Counted from the stretch's first letter, positions 49,204-58,958 are shown. The stretch is DNA of 64,000 bases from Mycobacterium adipatum (GCF_001644575.1 NZ_CP015596.1:1550001-1614000); one strand, 5' to 3'. Made by a program: numbers and translations. Notes: a model not told the origin generated them from the sequence alone.

Positions 49204-50924
49204 TCGAGCGGACCACATTCCGGCATCCACTACTGGTGTGGGCCTGGAGTCTGGTCCGTCTCGATTTCTTCGGCATCCCCTTCGGGGCGTTGTTCTTCTG
49301 CCTGTCGCTGACCCCGTCGCTGCTGCCGAGGGACTGGTTGTCCGCGGGGTTGATCGGCGGTATCAACGCCGCCATCGGTTACGGCATCGGCGTGCTGATC
49401 CGAGCAGTTCTGCACCGCTTCGTATTACGGCACCAATCCTGGTGGCCCCCGAGTGCGTCGAAACTGCGGGTGGCCAAGGTTGTGATCGTGGCGGGTGCGC
49501 TGACGGTGCCCGTGCTGACGGTGATTCCCGCCGCCCGGTGGCAGCGGCAGGTATCTGCGCTGATGGGTATCGAAGGCCCCACGACATTGGGCTACATGCG
49601 GACGGTGCTGGTGGCCGTGGTTGTCGGCGCCGCGTGCATCGCAGCCTGGCGGGTGCTGGCCGATCTGGTGAAACTCATTGCGCGCGAGCTGATCCGACGC
49701 TGGCACCTGCACAGCGAGGTGGCCTTCTTCATCGGCACCGCGATCATCGTGGTGTTGTTCCTGATGCTGGTCAACGGGGTGCTGTACCGCGGGTTCCTGC
49801 TCGGCGCCAGCCAGGTGTTCCAGCCGCAGAACTCCACCAGCGCTCCCGGGATCGTCCAACCGGAAGAGCCCGAGAGGTCAGGGAGCCCAACCTCTTTCGC
49901 TTCCTGGGATTCCCTGGGTTATCAGGGCCGCAACTTCGTGGCAACCGGCCCGCACGCCGCCGAGTTGACCCGCCTCAACGGTGCGCCCGCGCTGGAGCCG
50001 ATCCGCGTATACGCCGGGCTGCAGACCGCCGACAGTGACCAGGGGCGGGTGGCGGTGCTGCTCAGCGAGCTGGAACGGACCGGCGCGTTCGAGCGCGAAC
50101 TGCTCGTCATCATCCCCACCACCGGGACCGGCTGGGTCAACCCCGTCGCCGCCCGCGCGGTGGAGTCCATGTACAACGGGGATACCGCACTGGTCGGCAT
50201 GCAGTACTCGTATCTGCCCAGTTGGATCTCGTTCCTCGGCGACCGCGAGAAATCGATCGAAGCGGCCCGGATGATGATCGACGGTATCCACCAGCGGTGG
50301 TCGACGCTGCCGGAGAACGACCGGCCGAAACTGGTGCTCTACGGCGAGAGCCTGGGCTCCTACGCCGGCCAGGGCGCCTTCGGCTGGTTGCCCGATATCG
50401 CCGAGATGGGTTTCACCGGGGTGCTCTGGGTCGGCCCGCCGCACGAGAGTTCGTTGTGGAGCGGGCTGGTGCTGCGCCGCGACCCGGGCACCCCGGAGGT
50501 CGAGCCGCGTTATGACAACGGCAGCACGGTGCGGTTCTCGCAGGCGGCCGATCCCGCCGATGTCCAGCGTGTGGCCGCCGCGCCGTGGACGGGCACGCGG
50601 GTGCTGTTCCTGCAGCACGCCTCGGACCCGATCGTGTGGTGGTCGCCGAATCTGCTGTTCTCGCGCCCCGATTGGCTCGAAGAACCACGGGGTCGCGACC
50701 GTACCGCGTCGATGCGTTGGTATCCGATCGTGACGTTCTGGCAGGTCAGCGCCGATATGCCGAATGCGGCCTCGGTACCCCAAGGGCACGGGCACAACTA
50801 TTCCGACACCGTGCTCGACGGTCTGGTGGCGGTCGCGGCGCCGGACGGTTGGACTCCGGGCGACACCGAGCGCATCCGCGCCGACCTGGATGACAAAGCG
50901 GGCGTGGACGGCCCGGAGACCTAG
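49200..50924 (+). CDS. Membrane-anchored alpha/beta hydrolase (Abhydrolase_9 type)
   Basis: Protein of 574 residues from GTG 49200. Five or so hydrophobic segments in the first 210 residues ([54 protein letters not shown]) are followed by a soluble hydrolase domain with nucleophile Ser in [15 protein letters not shown] and an end segment GHGHNYSD carrying the likely His. It should be anchored in the membrane. Substrate unknown; a lipid ester is possible. Coupled to purL by a 4-base overlap, and the stop overlaps the next convergent gene by 4 bases (CTAG). Confidence 0.9.
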
Positions 50925-51343
50925 ACGTCTCGGATGTCGGCTACCAGCTCGTGCGGATCGGTGTCCGGGTCGTCGATGCCGAAGCTGATGATGCGGGTGG
51001 GTGTGATCCTGATGATGCCGGCGTCGAGCTGGTCGCCGGCCCGCCCGGCGGCGGGTTGCGTCCAGGCCTGCTCGGCGGTGCCCCGGATCTCCAGGCAGCG
51101 CACCCGCCACGGATCACGGGAGGCGATATCGTCCACCACGAAGGCCACTTTCGGGTGGTGTGCGATGTTGCGCCACTTCTGACTGGTCGACATGCGGTAC
51201 CCGGCGATGTCGATGGTGCCCAGATCGGCGTTGTAGCTGAATCCGACCGGACTGTTCTGGGGTGTGCCGTTGCGTTGTACGGTCGCGAGGCGGCCGAGAT
51301 CGGCCCGGTTCAGGAAATCGATCTCGTGCGGTTTCATGGACAT
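50921..51343 (-). CDS. PPOX-class F420-dependent-type enzyme
   Basis: Split-barrel flavin- or F420-binding protein of 140 residues from ATG 51343 (MSMKPHEIDFLNRADLGRL). Features: GRLATVQRNGTPQNSPVGF, WRNIAHHPKVAFVVDD and RCLEIRGTAEQA, as in mycobacterial F420-dependent reductases of the PPOX family. The ATG at 51349 or 51343 are both possible; the extended start at 51364 is weak. It would reduce a small quinone, tetrapyrrole or other substrate. Cofactor assignment is by family. Confidence 0.87.
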   Translation of the reverse strand: MSMKPHEIDFLNRADLGRLATVQRNGTPQNSPVGFSYNADLGTIDIAGYRMSTSQKWRNIAHHPKVAFVVDDIASRDPWRVRCLEIRGTAEQAWTQPAAGRAGDQLDAGIIRITPTRIISFGIDDPDTDPHELVADIRDV

Positions 51344-51384
51344 GTGGCCACCGTAGAACCTCAATGAACCTTGAGGTCAAGGGC

Positions 51385-52599
51385 TCACGGATTGATGGTG
51401 GGCGCACCGATCTGGCGGCCCCATACATACTCGGTGAAGATCGGCTGGCCCAGCTCGAAGTGGTTGTAGGGCGCGATCGACAACCCGGTGTCCATCACCA
51501 GATACGGTGCCGGCCAGAGTTCGCGGGTGATCTTCTGCCAGCAGCCGGGCCGTCCGCCCGGCCCGCCGCGGGCGTTGACCCGCGGCAGATTGTCCGGGAA
51601 CACATAGGTGTTGGGCACGCCCATGCCGAAGATCGTGCCCGCCGAGGCCAGGGAGTATCCGTTGTCACCGCCGAACACCTCGGCCATCAACGGGGCCGCG
51701 TCGTGGTAGTTGCGGATGGTGCAGAGCAGTTGCGGGCTGTAGTGGTCGAACAACTGCGAGGTGGGGATCAGGTCCTGGGCGGCGCGCACCAGGTATGGCC
51801 CGCCGCGGTCCAGGGTGCCGCCCGCGGTGGCACTGAACCCGATTGCCGCCAGCAGCGCGTCGTCGATCGCGCCGCGCTGATCATCGAGTGTCCCCGCGGT
51901 CAGCGCGGCCGCGGCAAGTCCGTCGAGAAGGTCGGGAGCGGCCTCGGCATAGATTTCGGCCAGTGCGGTCACGCCCCGCAGATCACGGCGGAACTGCGGC
52001 ATCCGGGCGTTGAGTCGGTCGAGGATGGCGTTGCCGTCGGCCAGTGATCGACCGATGTCGGCGCCCATCCCGCCGAGGGATTGGGCGGCGGCGGTCAGCG
52101 TCTGGTTCAGTTTGACCGGGTCGACGCGTTCCGAGATCGCCATGACGGTCTCGAACAGGGTGTTGAACTCGGTGCTCACCCAGTGGGCGGTGATCTCGCC
52201 ACCTGCTGAAAGCCGTTGCGGGGAGGGTTCTTCCGGTGAGCGCAGCGCGATGTATTTGTTGCCGAACACGGTGCTGGCCTTGATGTCGGCGCTCACGTTC
52301 GCCGGGATGAGGTGCAGGTAGCGCGGGTCGATGCGCAGCGTCAGGAGGGCGTGCGGGACGCCGGCAACACTGGTCGCGGCAATCTCACTGACCCGGCCGA
52401 TCTCCACGCCGTTGAGCGTGACCTTCGATCCAGGGTCGACGACCAACCCGGCCCGCGGCGAGACGAGTGTGAGACCGACCCGTGCGGCGAATGCGCCCCT
52501 GAACTGGCCCCAGAGCAGCACGGCGCCGATCACCAGCAGTACCAGCGCGATGGCGCCGACCGCTTTGTACGGCGGTGCCGGCCGGTCGACGACAGCCAC
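51385..52599 (-). CDS. Orphan Mce-domain protein (MlaD/MceA-like)
   Basis: Protein of 404 residues. One N-terminal membrane helix (AVGAIALVLLVIGAVLLWGQF) is followed by an MlaD/Mce domain (VSPRAGLVVDPGSKVTLNGVEIGRVSEI... residues about 42-115) and a long helical coil region with NQTLTAAAQSLGGMGADIGRSL and LNARMPQFRRDL, as in Mce proteins that form lipid-transfer tubes. No other Mce gene, YrbE permease or MceG-type ATPase lies in this window, so it is an orphan. It is divergent from the gene at 52617 with 17 bases between. Probable role: a stand-alone lipid-transfer component. Confidence 0.9.
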   Translation of the reverse strand: MAVVDRPAPPYKAVGAIALVLLVIGAVLLWGQFRGAFAARVGLTLVSPRAGLVVDPGSKVTLNGVEIGRVSEIAATSVAGVPHALLTLRIDPRYLHLIPANVSADIKASTVFGNKYIALRSPEEPSPQRLSAGGEITAHWVSTEFNTLFETVMAISERVDPVKLNQTLTAAAQSLGGMGADIGRSLADGNAILDRLNARMPQFRRDLRGVTALAEIYAEAAPDLLDGLAAAALTAGTLDDQRGAIDDALLAAIGFSATAGGTLDRGGPYLVRAAQDLIPTSQLFDHYSPQLLCTIRNYHDAAPLMAEVFGGDNGYSLASAGTIFGMGVPNTYVFPDNLPRVNARGGPGGRPGCWQKITRELWPAPYLVMDTGLSIAPYNHFELGQPIFTEYVWGRQIGAPTINP

Positions 52600-52616
52600 T
52601 TTGCGACACTAAACCG

Positions 52617-52997
52617 ATGACGGCCCGTCGCACCGCGGATCCAGCAGAGACACGCGCCGCGGTCCTCGCGGTTGGCGCATGGCTGCGGGACGCCGCGGCG
52701 CCGGCGCCAGCGCGCGAGGAGCTGGCGGCCGCGGTGCGCCTGACGGCACGTACGTTGGCCGCCATGGCGCCGGGTGCCAGCGTGGAGGTCCGGGTGCCAC
52801 CCTTCGTGGCGGTGCAATGCATCGCCGGACCTCGGCACACCCGGGGCACCCCGCCCAACGTCGTGGAGACCGATCCGCGGACTTGGCTACTGCTGGCCAC
52901 CGGGCTCACCGGGATCGACACCCCGGCGTTGCATCTGTCGGGATCGCGTGCCGCCGAGATTGCCCAGTGGCTGCCGCTGGTGGAGCTGCCGGGCTGA
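52617..52997 (+). CDS. Sterol-carrier-family small protein (Rv0807 type)
   Basis: Protein of 126 residues from ATG 52617. The pattern resembles a short sterol-carrier or maleylpyruvate-isomerase-like C-terminal module: ELAAAVRLTARTLAAMAPGASVEVRVPPFVAVQCIAG, then PPNVVETDPRTWLLLATGLTG and LHLSGSRAAEIAQWLPLVELPG. Position just upstream of purF matches Rv0807. No catalytic motif is seen; hydrophobic ligand binding is a guess. Divergent from the Mce-domain gene. Confidence 0.85.
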   Translation: MTARRTADPAETRAAVLAVGAWLRDAAAPAPAREELAAAVRLTARTLAAMAPGASVEVRVPPFVAVQCIAGPRHTRGTPPNVVETDPRTWLLLATGLTGIDTPALHLSGSRAAEIAQWLPLVELPG

Positions 52998-53010
52998 CAA
53001 GCGCGCGGCG

Positions 53011-54309
53011 TCAGCGGAAGTACGGGTACTCCTGCACCCAGTGGAAACCGCGGTTGCGCAGGGTGAACGACGACAAGTCGACCTCGCGCAGCGTGATGCT
53101 GACCCGGCGTCCCTGCAGTTGCCCGGTCAATTCCAGACGGTCCGGCGCCGGCTGTTCGAAGCGCAGGTCGGCGAACGGCGTCGGGTCCGGTACGACGGCG
53201 GTCTGCCCGTCGGGAAGCGGCAACGGCGCGGTCATCGTGACGTGCTCGGCGTCCACCTGCACGGGCGCATCCCGCAGGGTGCCGTCCATGAGCTGGAAGG
53301 TGGCCATGCCGGGCCGGTCGAAAACGAGGTGGCTCCAGCGGAACGGGTCGGTGCTCAGCGGCGCCGCCACCCGCCCGTCCACGCTGAATTCGCTGACCGC
53401 CCAGATTCCGTAGAGCGGCGGCTTGGGTCGGCCGTCGCCGTACTCGTGCCAGGACTGCCAACCCACGCACGCGAGACCGATGCTGACCCAGATGCCCAAA
53501 CCCACCTGCGCGACGGTCGCGATACGGTTGGCGCGCTGCCCGGTGAACAGGTGCGGCGTGTGCACCGGGCCCGAAGGGCGCTGCAGCACAAGAACATCGG
53601 CCAGTTGCCGCAGATGCGGCGCGAGCAGGACAAGGCTGATCAGCAACAGGTGCGACGACAGAATTTTCACCGGTACGTCGTAGGCCATGTTCATCAGGAA
53701 CACCTGGCCCATGCTCAGCAGGCTGAGCAGCGCGCCCAGCACCGCGGTCCGGGGCCAGAACAACAACAGCCCCGCGGCGACCTCCACCGCACCCAGCGCC
53801 ATCTCGTAGGGATGCGAACTGCCGACCTGTAGCCACAGCACCGACATCGGGCTGAACTGACCGAAGGGCTGGAGCAGGGCCGCCAGTGGTGGCGCCGGCA
53901 TCTGGGTGGGGATGAGCTTGGCGAAACCGTAGAACAGCATTTGTCCGCCCAGGCACAGCCGCAGGAACACGGTGAACCAGGCGAACAGCCGGGTGTACTG
54001 GGGACGCCGCCGGTCCAGCACCGACCACACGGCGGTTCCGACCAGCGCGATCATCAGCAGGCAGCCCATGGACACCCAGATCGCGGCCTGGTCCCCGCTG
54101 CCCGAATCGGTGTGCAAGGTGGTGTCGACCCCGAACAGCGTGCGCCCCACCCACCCGGTGGCCGGCGCGGTCAGCGTCATCTGCCAGATGACCGCCCCAG
54201 CGGGCAGCCAGAGCGCGAGGACTCCGGCGAACGCGAACGTGATCTGGGCGAACCACAGGCAGAACAACCCGAAGTAGAGGAAGCAGAACCGGAATGCGAC
54301 GCGCGTCAC
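53011..54309 (-). CDS. DoxX-family membrane protein
   Basis: Protein of 432 residues from GTG 54309; GTGs at 54321 and 54330 are equally possible. About eight hydrophobic segments: FCFLYFGLFCLWFAQITFAFAG at the start, then VFLRLCLGGQMLFYGFAKLIP and GAVEVAAGLLLFWPRTAVLGALLS, a DoxX-type core. The last 130 residues are a soluble beta domain (FSVDGRVAAP, MATFQLMDGTL) facing outward or inside. Function unknown; DoxX-like proteins are often tied to redox or envelope stress. It is divergent from purF, so the two may share regulatory DNA. Confidence 0.85.
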   Translation of the reverse strand: MTRVAFRFCFLYFGLFCLWFAQITFAFAGVLALWLPAGAVIWQMTLTAPATGWVGRTLFGVDTTLHTDSGSGDQAAIWVSMGCLLMIALVGTAVWSVLDRRRPQYTRLFAWFTVFLRLCLGGQMLFYGFAKLIPTQMPAPPLAALLQPFGQFSPMSVLWLQVGSSHPYEMALGAVEVAAGLLLFWPRTAVLGALLSLLSMGQVFLMNMAYDVPVKILSSHLLLISLVLLAPHLRQLADVLVLQRPSGPVHTPHLFTGQRANRIATVAQVGLGIWVSIGLACVGWQSWHEYGDGRPKPPLYGIWAVSEFSVDGRVAAPLSTDPFRWSHLVFDRPGMATFQLMDGTLRDAPVQVDAEHVTMTAPLPLPDGQTAVVPDPTPFADLRFEQPAPDRLELTGQLQGRRVSITLREVDLSSFTLRNRGFHWVQEYPYFR

Positions 54310-54466
54310 GGGATGCCACACCTCTGCCACGGTAGCGGCGGGAATGACGGCCGCGCGCCGGCGGTTGGCTGGTGTGACGACGAAAACCCGGCGTCCGGTT
54401 GAGTTATTCGGGTCCGATGACCGTAGACTGGGCCGCGTCACCCACAGCCCCCAGGGAGCAGCCATC

Positions 54467-56017
54467 GTGACCTTCGAGCCTGTTGAGCCGGAAGAGAACG
54501 AGCCGAAAGAGGAATGCGGCGTCTTCGGCGTCTGGGCCCCGGGCGAGGATGTGGCCAAGCTCACCTACTACGGCCTTTATGCGCTGCAGCACCGTGGCCA
54601 GGAGGCGGCAGGCATCGCCGTTGCCGACGGATCCCAGGTGCTGGTGTTCAAGGATCTCGGTCTGGTCAGCCAGGTTTTCGATGAGCAGACGCTGGCCGCC
54701 ATGGGAGGCCATGTCGCGGTCGGACACTGCCGGTATTCGACCACCGGCTCCACCACCTGGGAGAACGCGCAGCCGGTGTTCCGTAACACCGCCGCAGGCA
54801 CCGGGGTTGCGTTGGGCCACAACGGCAATCTGGTCAACACCGCGGAACTGGCCACCCGGGCCCGCGATGCCGGCCTGATCGATACCCGTGGCGCCCCGGC
54901 CGCCACCACCGACTCCGACATCCTGGGCGCGCTGCTGGCACACGGCGCCGCCGACTCGTCGCTGGAGCAGGCGGCACTGGAACTGCTGCCCACCGTGCGC
55001 GGTGCGTTCTGCCTGACCTTCATGGACGAGAACACCCTCTATGCCGCCCGCGATCCGCACGGTGTGCGTCCGCTGTCGCTGGGGCGGCTGGACCGTGGCT
55101 GGGTCGTCGCCTCCGAAACCGCCGCACTCGACATCGTCGGTGCGTCCTTCGTCCGCGATATCGAACCCGGTGAATTGCTGGCCATCGATGCCGACGGGGT
55201 GCGCTCCACCCGGTTCGCCAACCCCACGCCCAAGGGCTGTGTCTTCGAGTACGTGTACCTGGCCCGTCCGGACAGTGTCATCGGCGGCCGCTCGGTACAC
55301 GCCACCCGCGTCGACATCGGGCGGCGGCTGGCCGCCGAGAACCCGGTGGAGGCCGACCTGGTGATCGGCGTCCCGGAATCGGGTATCCCCGCCGCGGTCG
55401 GCTACGCGCAGGGTTCGGGCATCCCCTACGGCCAGGGTCTGATGAAGAACGCCTATGTCGGGCGGACATTCATCCAGCCCTCGCAGACCATCCGGCAGCT
55501 GGGTATCCGGCTGAAGCTCAATCCGCTCAAAGAGGTCATCCGCGGCAAACGGCTGATCGTGGTGGACGACTCCATCGTCCGCGGCAACACCCAACGCGCG
55601 TTGATCCGCATGCTCCGCGAGGCGGGTGCGCTCGAGGTGCACGTGCGGATCGCGTCCCCGCCGGTGAAGTGGCCCTGTTTCTACGGGATCGATTTCGCCA
55701 CCCCCGCCGAACTCATCGCCAACGCGGCGAGCAACTCCGCCGACGAAGACGAAATGCTCGAAGGTGTCCGCCGCGCGATCGGCGCCGACACCCTCGGCTA
55801 CATCAGCCACCACGGCATGGTCGCGGCCACCGAACAACCGGCCACCCGGCTGTGCTCGGCGTGCTTCGACGGCGACTATCCCATCGAGCTGCCCGGTGAG
55901 ACCGCGCTGGGCAAGAACGTCATCGAGCACATGCTGGCCAACGCGGCACGCAACGGCATCCCGCTCGAATCGGTCAAGACCGGCGGCGACAACGCCGACG
56001 CGCTCAGACGTCCCTGA
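54467..56017 (+). CDS. purF: Amidophosphoribosyltransferase
   Basis: Enzyme of 516 residues for the first committed step of purine synthesis, PRPP plus glutamine to phosphoribosylamine. GTG 54467 gives VTFEPVEPEENEPKEE before the nucleophile Cys17 (ECGVFGVW), so an N-terminal propeptide of 16 residues must be cleaved to expose the cysteine. Other motifs: YGLYALQHRGQEAAGIA, the PRPP loop VVDDSIVRGNTQ, and CSACFDG for the Fe-S or feedback region. Matches Rv0808. Confidence 0.97.
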   Translation: MTFEPVEPEENEPKEECGVFGVWAPGEDVAKLTYYGLYALQHRGQEAAGIAVADGSQVLVFKDLGLVSQVFDEQTLAAMGGHVAVGHCRYSTTGSTTWENAQPVFRNTAAGTGVALGHNGNLVNTAELATRARDAGLIDTRGAPAATTDSDILGALLAHGAADSSLEQAALELLPTVRGAFCLTFMDENTLYAARDPHGVRPLSLGRLDRGWVVASETAALDIVGASFVRDIEPGELLAIDADGVRSTRFANPTPKGCVFEYVYLARPDSVIGGRSVHATRVDIGRRLAAENPVEADLVIGVPESGIPAAVGYAQGSGIPYGQGLMKNAYVGRTFIQPSQTIRQLGIRLKLNPLKEVIRGKRLIVVDDSIVRGNTQRALIRMLREAGALEVHVRIASPPVKWPCFYGIDFATPAELIANAASNSADEDEMLEGVRRAIGADTLGYISHHGMVAATEQPATRLCSACFDGDYPIELPGETALGKNVIEHMLANAARNGIPLESVKTGGDNADALRRP

Positions 56018-56040
56018 CGCCGCCGACGTGACGTCCCTGA

Positions 56041-57021
56041 CTACTCCGGCGCCGCCGGGCTGAACCGCAGCAGATGGCGTTTGCCGCCCCGGGTTCCCGT
56101 GCCGTCCTGGGCCAGCGCTTCGCGCACCGCGTCCCGGTAGCCGGTCAGCCCGCCCGGCGGCGGCGCGATCACCGCATCGATATCGTGCTCGTGCATCACC
56201 GCGTCGCATTCCAGTGATTCCACGAGCGGCCTGGCCAGACCGGACGGGATCGGCGTGACCAGCCCGACCCACCAGCTCGCGATCGTCGGTGTGAGGAACG
56301 GCAGCACCACGATCACCCGTGGCCGCAGGCCGGCGATATCGGCGTAGCCCTGCATCGCCTCCCCGTACTCCATCACGTCCGGACCGCCGATATCCCAGGT
56401 CCGCGACGTCGGAACCGGCGCCGTCGCGGCCTCGACGAGATAGTGCAGGGCATCCCCGATCGACACCGGCTGGATCTTGTTGTGCACCCATTTCGGTGTC
56501 GTCATCGCGGGCAGCCGGTCGGTCAGGTGCCGGATCATCTCGAACGAGGCCGAGCCGGACCCGATCACGATGCCCGCCTGCAGCACCACCGTCTCGATCC
56601 CCGAGTCGATGAGGATCTGGCCGACGAGTGCGCGGGAGGCCAGGTGGCGTGACAGGTCGACGCCCTCGGGGTGCAGCCCGCTGAGGTACACGATGCGGCG
56701 CACGCCCGCCCGCTTGGCGGCGGCCACCACGTTGTGCGCCGAGCGTTCCTCCTCGGCGACGAAATCCTTGGACGTGCCCATCGAGTGCACCAGGTAGTAA
56801 ATGACGTCGACGCCCTCGAAGGCGGCGTTCAACGAGGCGAGGTCACCGAGATCGCCCTTGGCCACCTCGATCCGGTCTCGCCACGGGCGGTCGTCGAGTT
56901 TGGCCGGGGTGCGGGCCAGCGCCCGGACCGCATATCCATGCTCCAGCAGCAGCGGTACCAGGTGCCCACCGATATAGCCGGTCGCGCCGGTGACCAGGCA
57001 GCGTGGGTTCGTCTCCGGCAC
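56041..57021 (-). CDS. NAD(P)-binding atypical SDR (NmrA/epimerase-like)
   Basis: Protein of 326 residues. N-terminal motif VTGATGYIGGHLVPLLLEHG, followed by RALARTP (NADP-type Arg), GDLGDLASLNAAFEGVDVIYYLVHSMG and YLSGLHPEG; the catalytic Tyr/Lys pair of SDRs is not clearly present, so it may be a sensor or atypical reductase. The second half contains KIQPVSIGDALHYLVEAATAP. It ends 20 bases after purF, convergent. Not at this place in M. tuberculosis as I recall. Substrate unknown. Confidence 0.88.
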   Translation of the reverse strand: MPETNPRCLVTGATGYIGGHLVPLLLEHGYAVRALARTPAKLDDRPWRDRIEVAKGDLGDLASLNAAFEGVDVIYYLVHSMGTSKDFVAEEERSAHNVVAAAKRAGVRRIVYLSGLHPEGVDLSRHLASRALVGQILIDSGIETVVLQAGIVIGSGSASFEMIRHLTDRLPAMTTPKWVHNKIQPVSIGDALHYLVEAATAPVPTSRTWDIGGPDVMEYGEAMQGYADIAGLRPRVIVVLPFLTPTIASWWVGLVTPIPSGLARPLVESLECDAVMHEHDIDAVIAPPPGGLTGYRDAVREALAQDGTGTRGGKRHLLRFSPAAPE

Positions 57022-57091
57022 GGGTCCTCCGATTCATGTCGGCCTCAGCAGGTATTCGGGGCCGACGGCGTTCTGGATACCCGGTCGGGAC

Positions 57092-57526
57092 TCACTCAAA
57101 CGGACAACCCGGGTTGGACACCGGGGTGGCCTGGGCGGAACCGGCCGGATCGATATAGCCGACCCACATCACCAGCGGGTCGGGACCGAGATTGCGGCCG
57201 AGGTGCACGTACCCGGGCCCGCTCTGCTCGGTGATGGCCGCGCCGGTGGGATAGATGCCGTCCACTGCGCAGTCCGAGCCGTAGTGGGTCAGGGTCCCGG
57301 CCCGGATCACGCCGTACACCTGTCCCGGGTGCCAGTGCCAGCCGGTGCTGCCGCCCGGTGCGATGGTGAGCTCCTTGGTGATGAAGTCCTGCCCGTCCAG
57401 GGTGGACTGCGACAGGATCCTGGCCTCGACTCCGACGCTCGGTGTGGCCGATGCCGGCCCGGCCGGGCCGGGAAGCACCGCCGCGCACACGGCGGCAGCC
57501 AGCGGCAATGCGCGAAAAGCTGTCAT
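57092..57526 (-). CDS. Secreted cupin-domain protein
   Basis: Protein of 144 residues with an N-terminal signal peptide (LPLAAAVCAAVLPGPAGPASA, cleaved near residue 27). The mature part is a single cupin: GWHWHPGQVYGVIRAGTLTHY carries the metal-binding His pair (HWH) and Gln. Four residues near the end (VSNPGCPFE) and DCAVDG may form a disulfide. Metal and substrate are unknown. Between the atypical SDR and purM; divergent from purM. Confidence 0.85.
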   Translation of the reverse strand: MTAFRALPLAAAVCAAVLPGPAGPASATPSVGVEARILSQSTLDGQDFITKELTIAPGGSTGWHWHPGQVYGVIRAGTLTHYGSDCAVDGIYPTGAAITEQSGPGYVHLGRNLGPDPLVMWVGYIDPAGSAQATPVSNPGCPFE

Positions 57527-57635
57527 GACCGGTCACGCTGTCACAGTTACCGGTGTGCGCGCAGGCGGCTCGGCAGAATGCGATGAGGTCACCGGGCCTG
57601 CGGTGTGCGGTGCGCGACCGGTAACCTTGGGCGCG

Positions 57636-57665
57636 ATGAGCGAGCTTGAACTGGCGAGCCGGTGA
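57636..57665 (+). CDS. Nine-codon leader ORF ahead of purM (candidate)
   Basis: ATG 57636 opens a 9-residue frame, MSELELASR, whose TGA overlaps the GTG start of purM (57662) by GTGA. This may be a translated leader that couples ribosomes into purM, or chance. Only a weak purine-rich sequence precedes it. Confidence 0.3.
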   Translation: MSELELASR

Positions 57666-58744
57666 CCATGGGTAAAGGCCGCGCCGAAGAACACGGCATC
57701 TCGTATGCAACCGCCGGAGTGGATATCGAGGCGGGCGATCGCGCCGTCGAGCTGTTCAAACCCCTGGCCAAAAGGGCAACCCGACCCGAAGTCCGCGGCG
57801 GTCTCGGCGGGTTCGCCGGACTGTTCGCGCTGCGCGACGGTTACCGCGAGCCGCTGCTGGCGTCCTCCACCGACGGCGTCGGCACCAAGCTGGCCATCGC
57901 GCAGGCGATGGACAAGCACGACACCGTGGGGCTGGACCTGGTCGCCATGGTCGTCGACGACCTGGTGGTGTGCGGTGCTGAACCGCTCTTCCTGCAGGAC
58001 TACATCGCCGTCGGGCGCACCGTGCCGGAGCGGGTGGCCGCGATCGTGTCGGGTATCGCCGACGGATGCGTGCTCGCCGGCTGCGCGCTGCTGGGTGGCG
58101 AGACCGCCGAGCATCCCGGGCTGATGGAGCCCGACCACTACGACATCTCCGCGACCGGCATCGGCGTCGTCGAAGCCGACGACGTGCTGGGCCCGGAGCG
58201 GGTGAAGCCCGGCGACGTGATCATCGCGATGGCCTCCACCGGGCTGCACTCCAACGGTTACTCGCTGGCACGCAAGGTACTGCTGGAGATCGACCGGATG
58301 GACCTGTCGGGGCACGTCGAGGAGTTCGGACGCACCCTGGGCGAGGAACTGCTGGAGCCGACGTACATCTACGCCAAGGACTGTCTGGCGCTGGCCGCCG
58401 AAACCCACGTCCGCACGTTCTGCCACATCACCGGTGGCGGATTCGCCGGCAACCTGGAGCGCATCATCCCGCCCGGCTTGGTGGCCGAACTGGATCGCGG
58501 AACCTGGACCCCGGCACCGGTGTTCGGCATGATCGCCCAGCGTGGACGCATCGAGCGCGCCGAAATGGAAAAGACGTTCAACATGGGCGTCGGCATGGTG
58601 GCCATCGTCGCGCCGGAGGACACCGACCGCGCGTTGGCGATTCTCACCGCTCGCCACCTTGCCTGCTGGACGGTCGGGACCGTCAAGAAGGGCACCAAGG
58701 ATGGGGTACGAGCTCAGCTCGTCGGGCAGCACCCGCGGTTCTGA
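57662..58744 (+). CDS. purM: Phosphoribosylformylglycinamidine cyclo-ligase
   Basis: AIR synthetase of 360 residues from GTG 57662 (VTMGKGRAEEHG); ATG 57668 is an alternative. It closes the imidazole ring of FGAM with ATP. Motifs: YATAGVDIEAGDRAVELFKPL, SSTDGVGTKLAIAQ, MVVDDLVVCGAEPLF, GCALLGGETAEHPG and HITGGGFAGNLER. Complete, and matches Rv0809. It is the last purine gene here. Confidence 0.97.
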   Translation: MTMGKGRAEEHGISYATAGVDIEAGDRAVELFKPLAKRATRPEVRGGLGGFAGLFALRDGYREPLLASSTDGVGTKLAIAQAMDKHDTVGLDLVAMVVDDLVVCGAEPLFLQDYIAVGRTVPERVAAIVSGIADGCVLAGCALLGGETAEHPGLMEPDHYDISATGIGVVEADDVLGPERVKPGDVIIAMASTGLHSNGYSLARKVLLEIDRMDLSGHVEEFGRTLGEELLEPTYIYAKDCLALAAETHVRTFCHITGGGFAGNLERIIPPGLVAELDRGTWTPAPVFGMIAQRGRIERAEMEKTFNMGVGMVAIVAPEDTDRALAILTARHLACWTVGTVKKGTKDGVRAQLVGQHPRF

Positions 58745-58775
58745 TCACCAACCGCGCGGTGCATGCACCGCCGGA

Positions 58776-58958
58776 TCAGTGACGCCAGTCGTCCTCGTCG
58801 GCGTACCGCTCAGGGAGACCGTCGCCGTTGGTGAAGTCGTCGGCACCGCTGCTGTTGGACAGCTCGCGTTGAAGCCGCTCGAAATCAGTCTCCGGCGTGT
58901 TGTATTTAAGGTCACGAGCAACCTTGGTCTGCTTTGCCTTAGCCCGGCCGCGGCCCAT
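58776..58958 (-). CDS. DUF3073 small basic protein (Rv0810c type)
   Basis: Protein of 60 residues from ATG 58958 (MGRGRAKAKQTKVARDLKY), matching the 60-residue Rv0810c in length and place. The basic N-terminus is followed by NTPETDFERLQREL and an acidic end (YADEDDW). Found throughout Actinobacteria; function unknown, perhaps nucleic-acid or ribosome associated. An ATG at 58976 would extend it by 6 residues (MREGVP), not seen in the family. Confidence 0.92.
   Translation of the reverse strand: MGRGRAKAKQTKVARDLKYNTPETDFERLQRELSNSSGADDFTNGDGLPERYADEDDWRH

Noticed and set aside
53941..54402. Plus-strand ORFs over the DoxX gene start
   Set aside because: Antisense shadow with low-complexity composition; the minus-strand protein has clear membrane segments.
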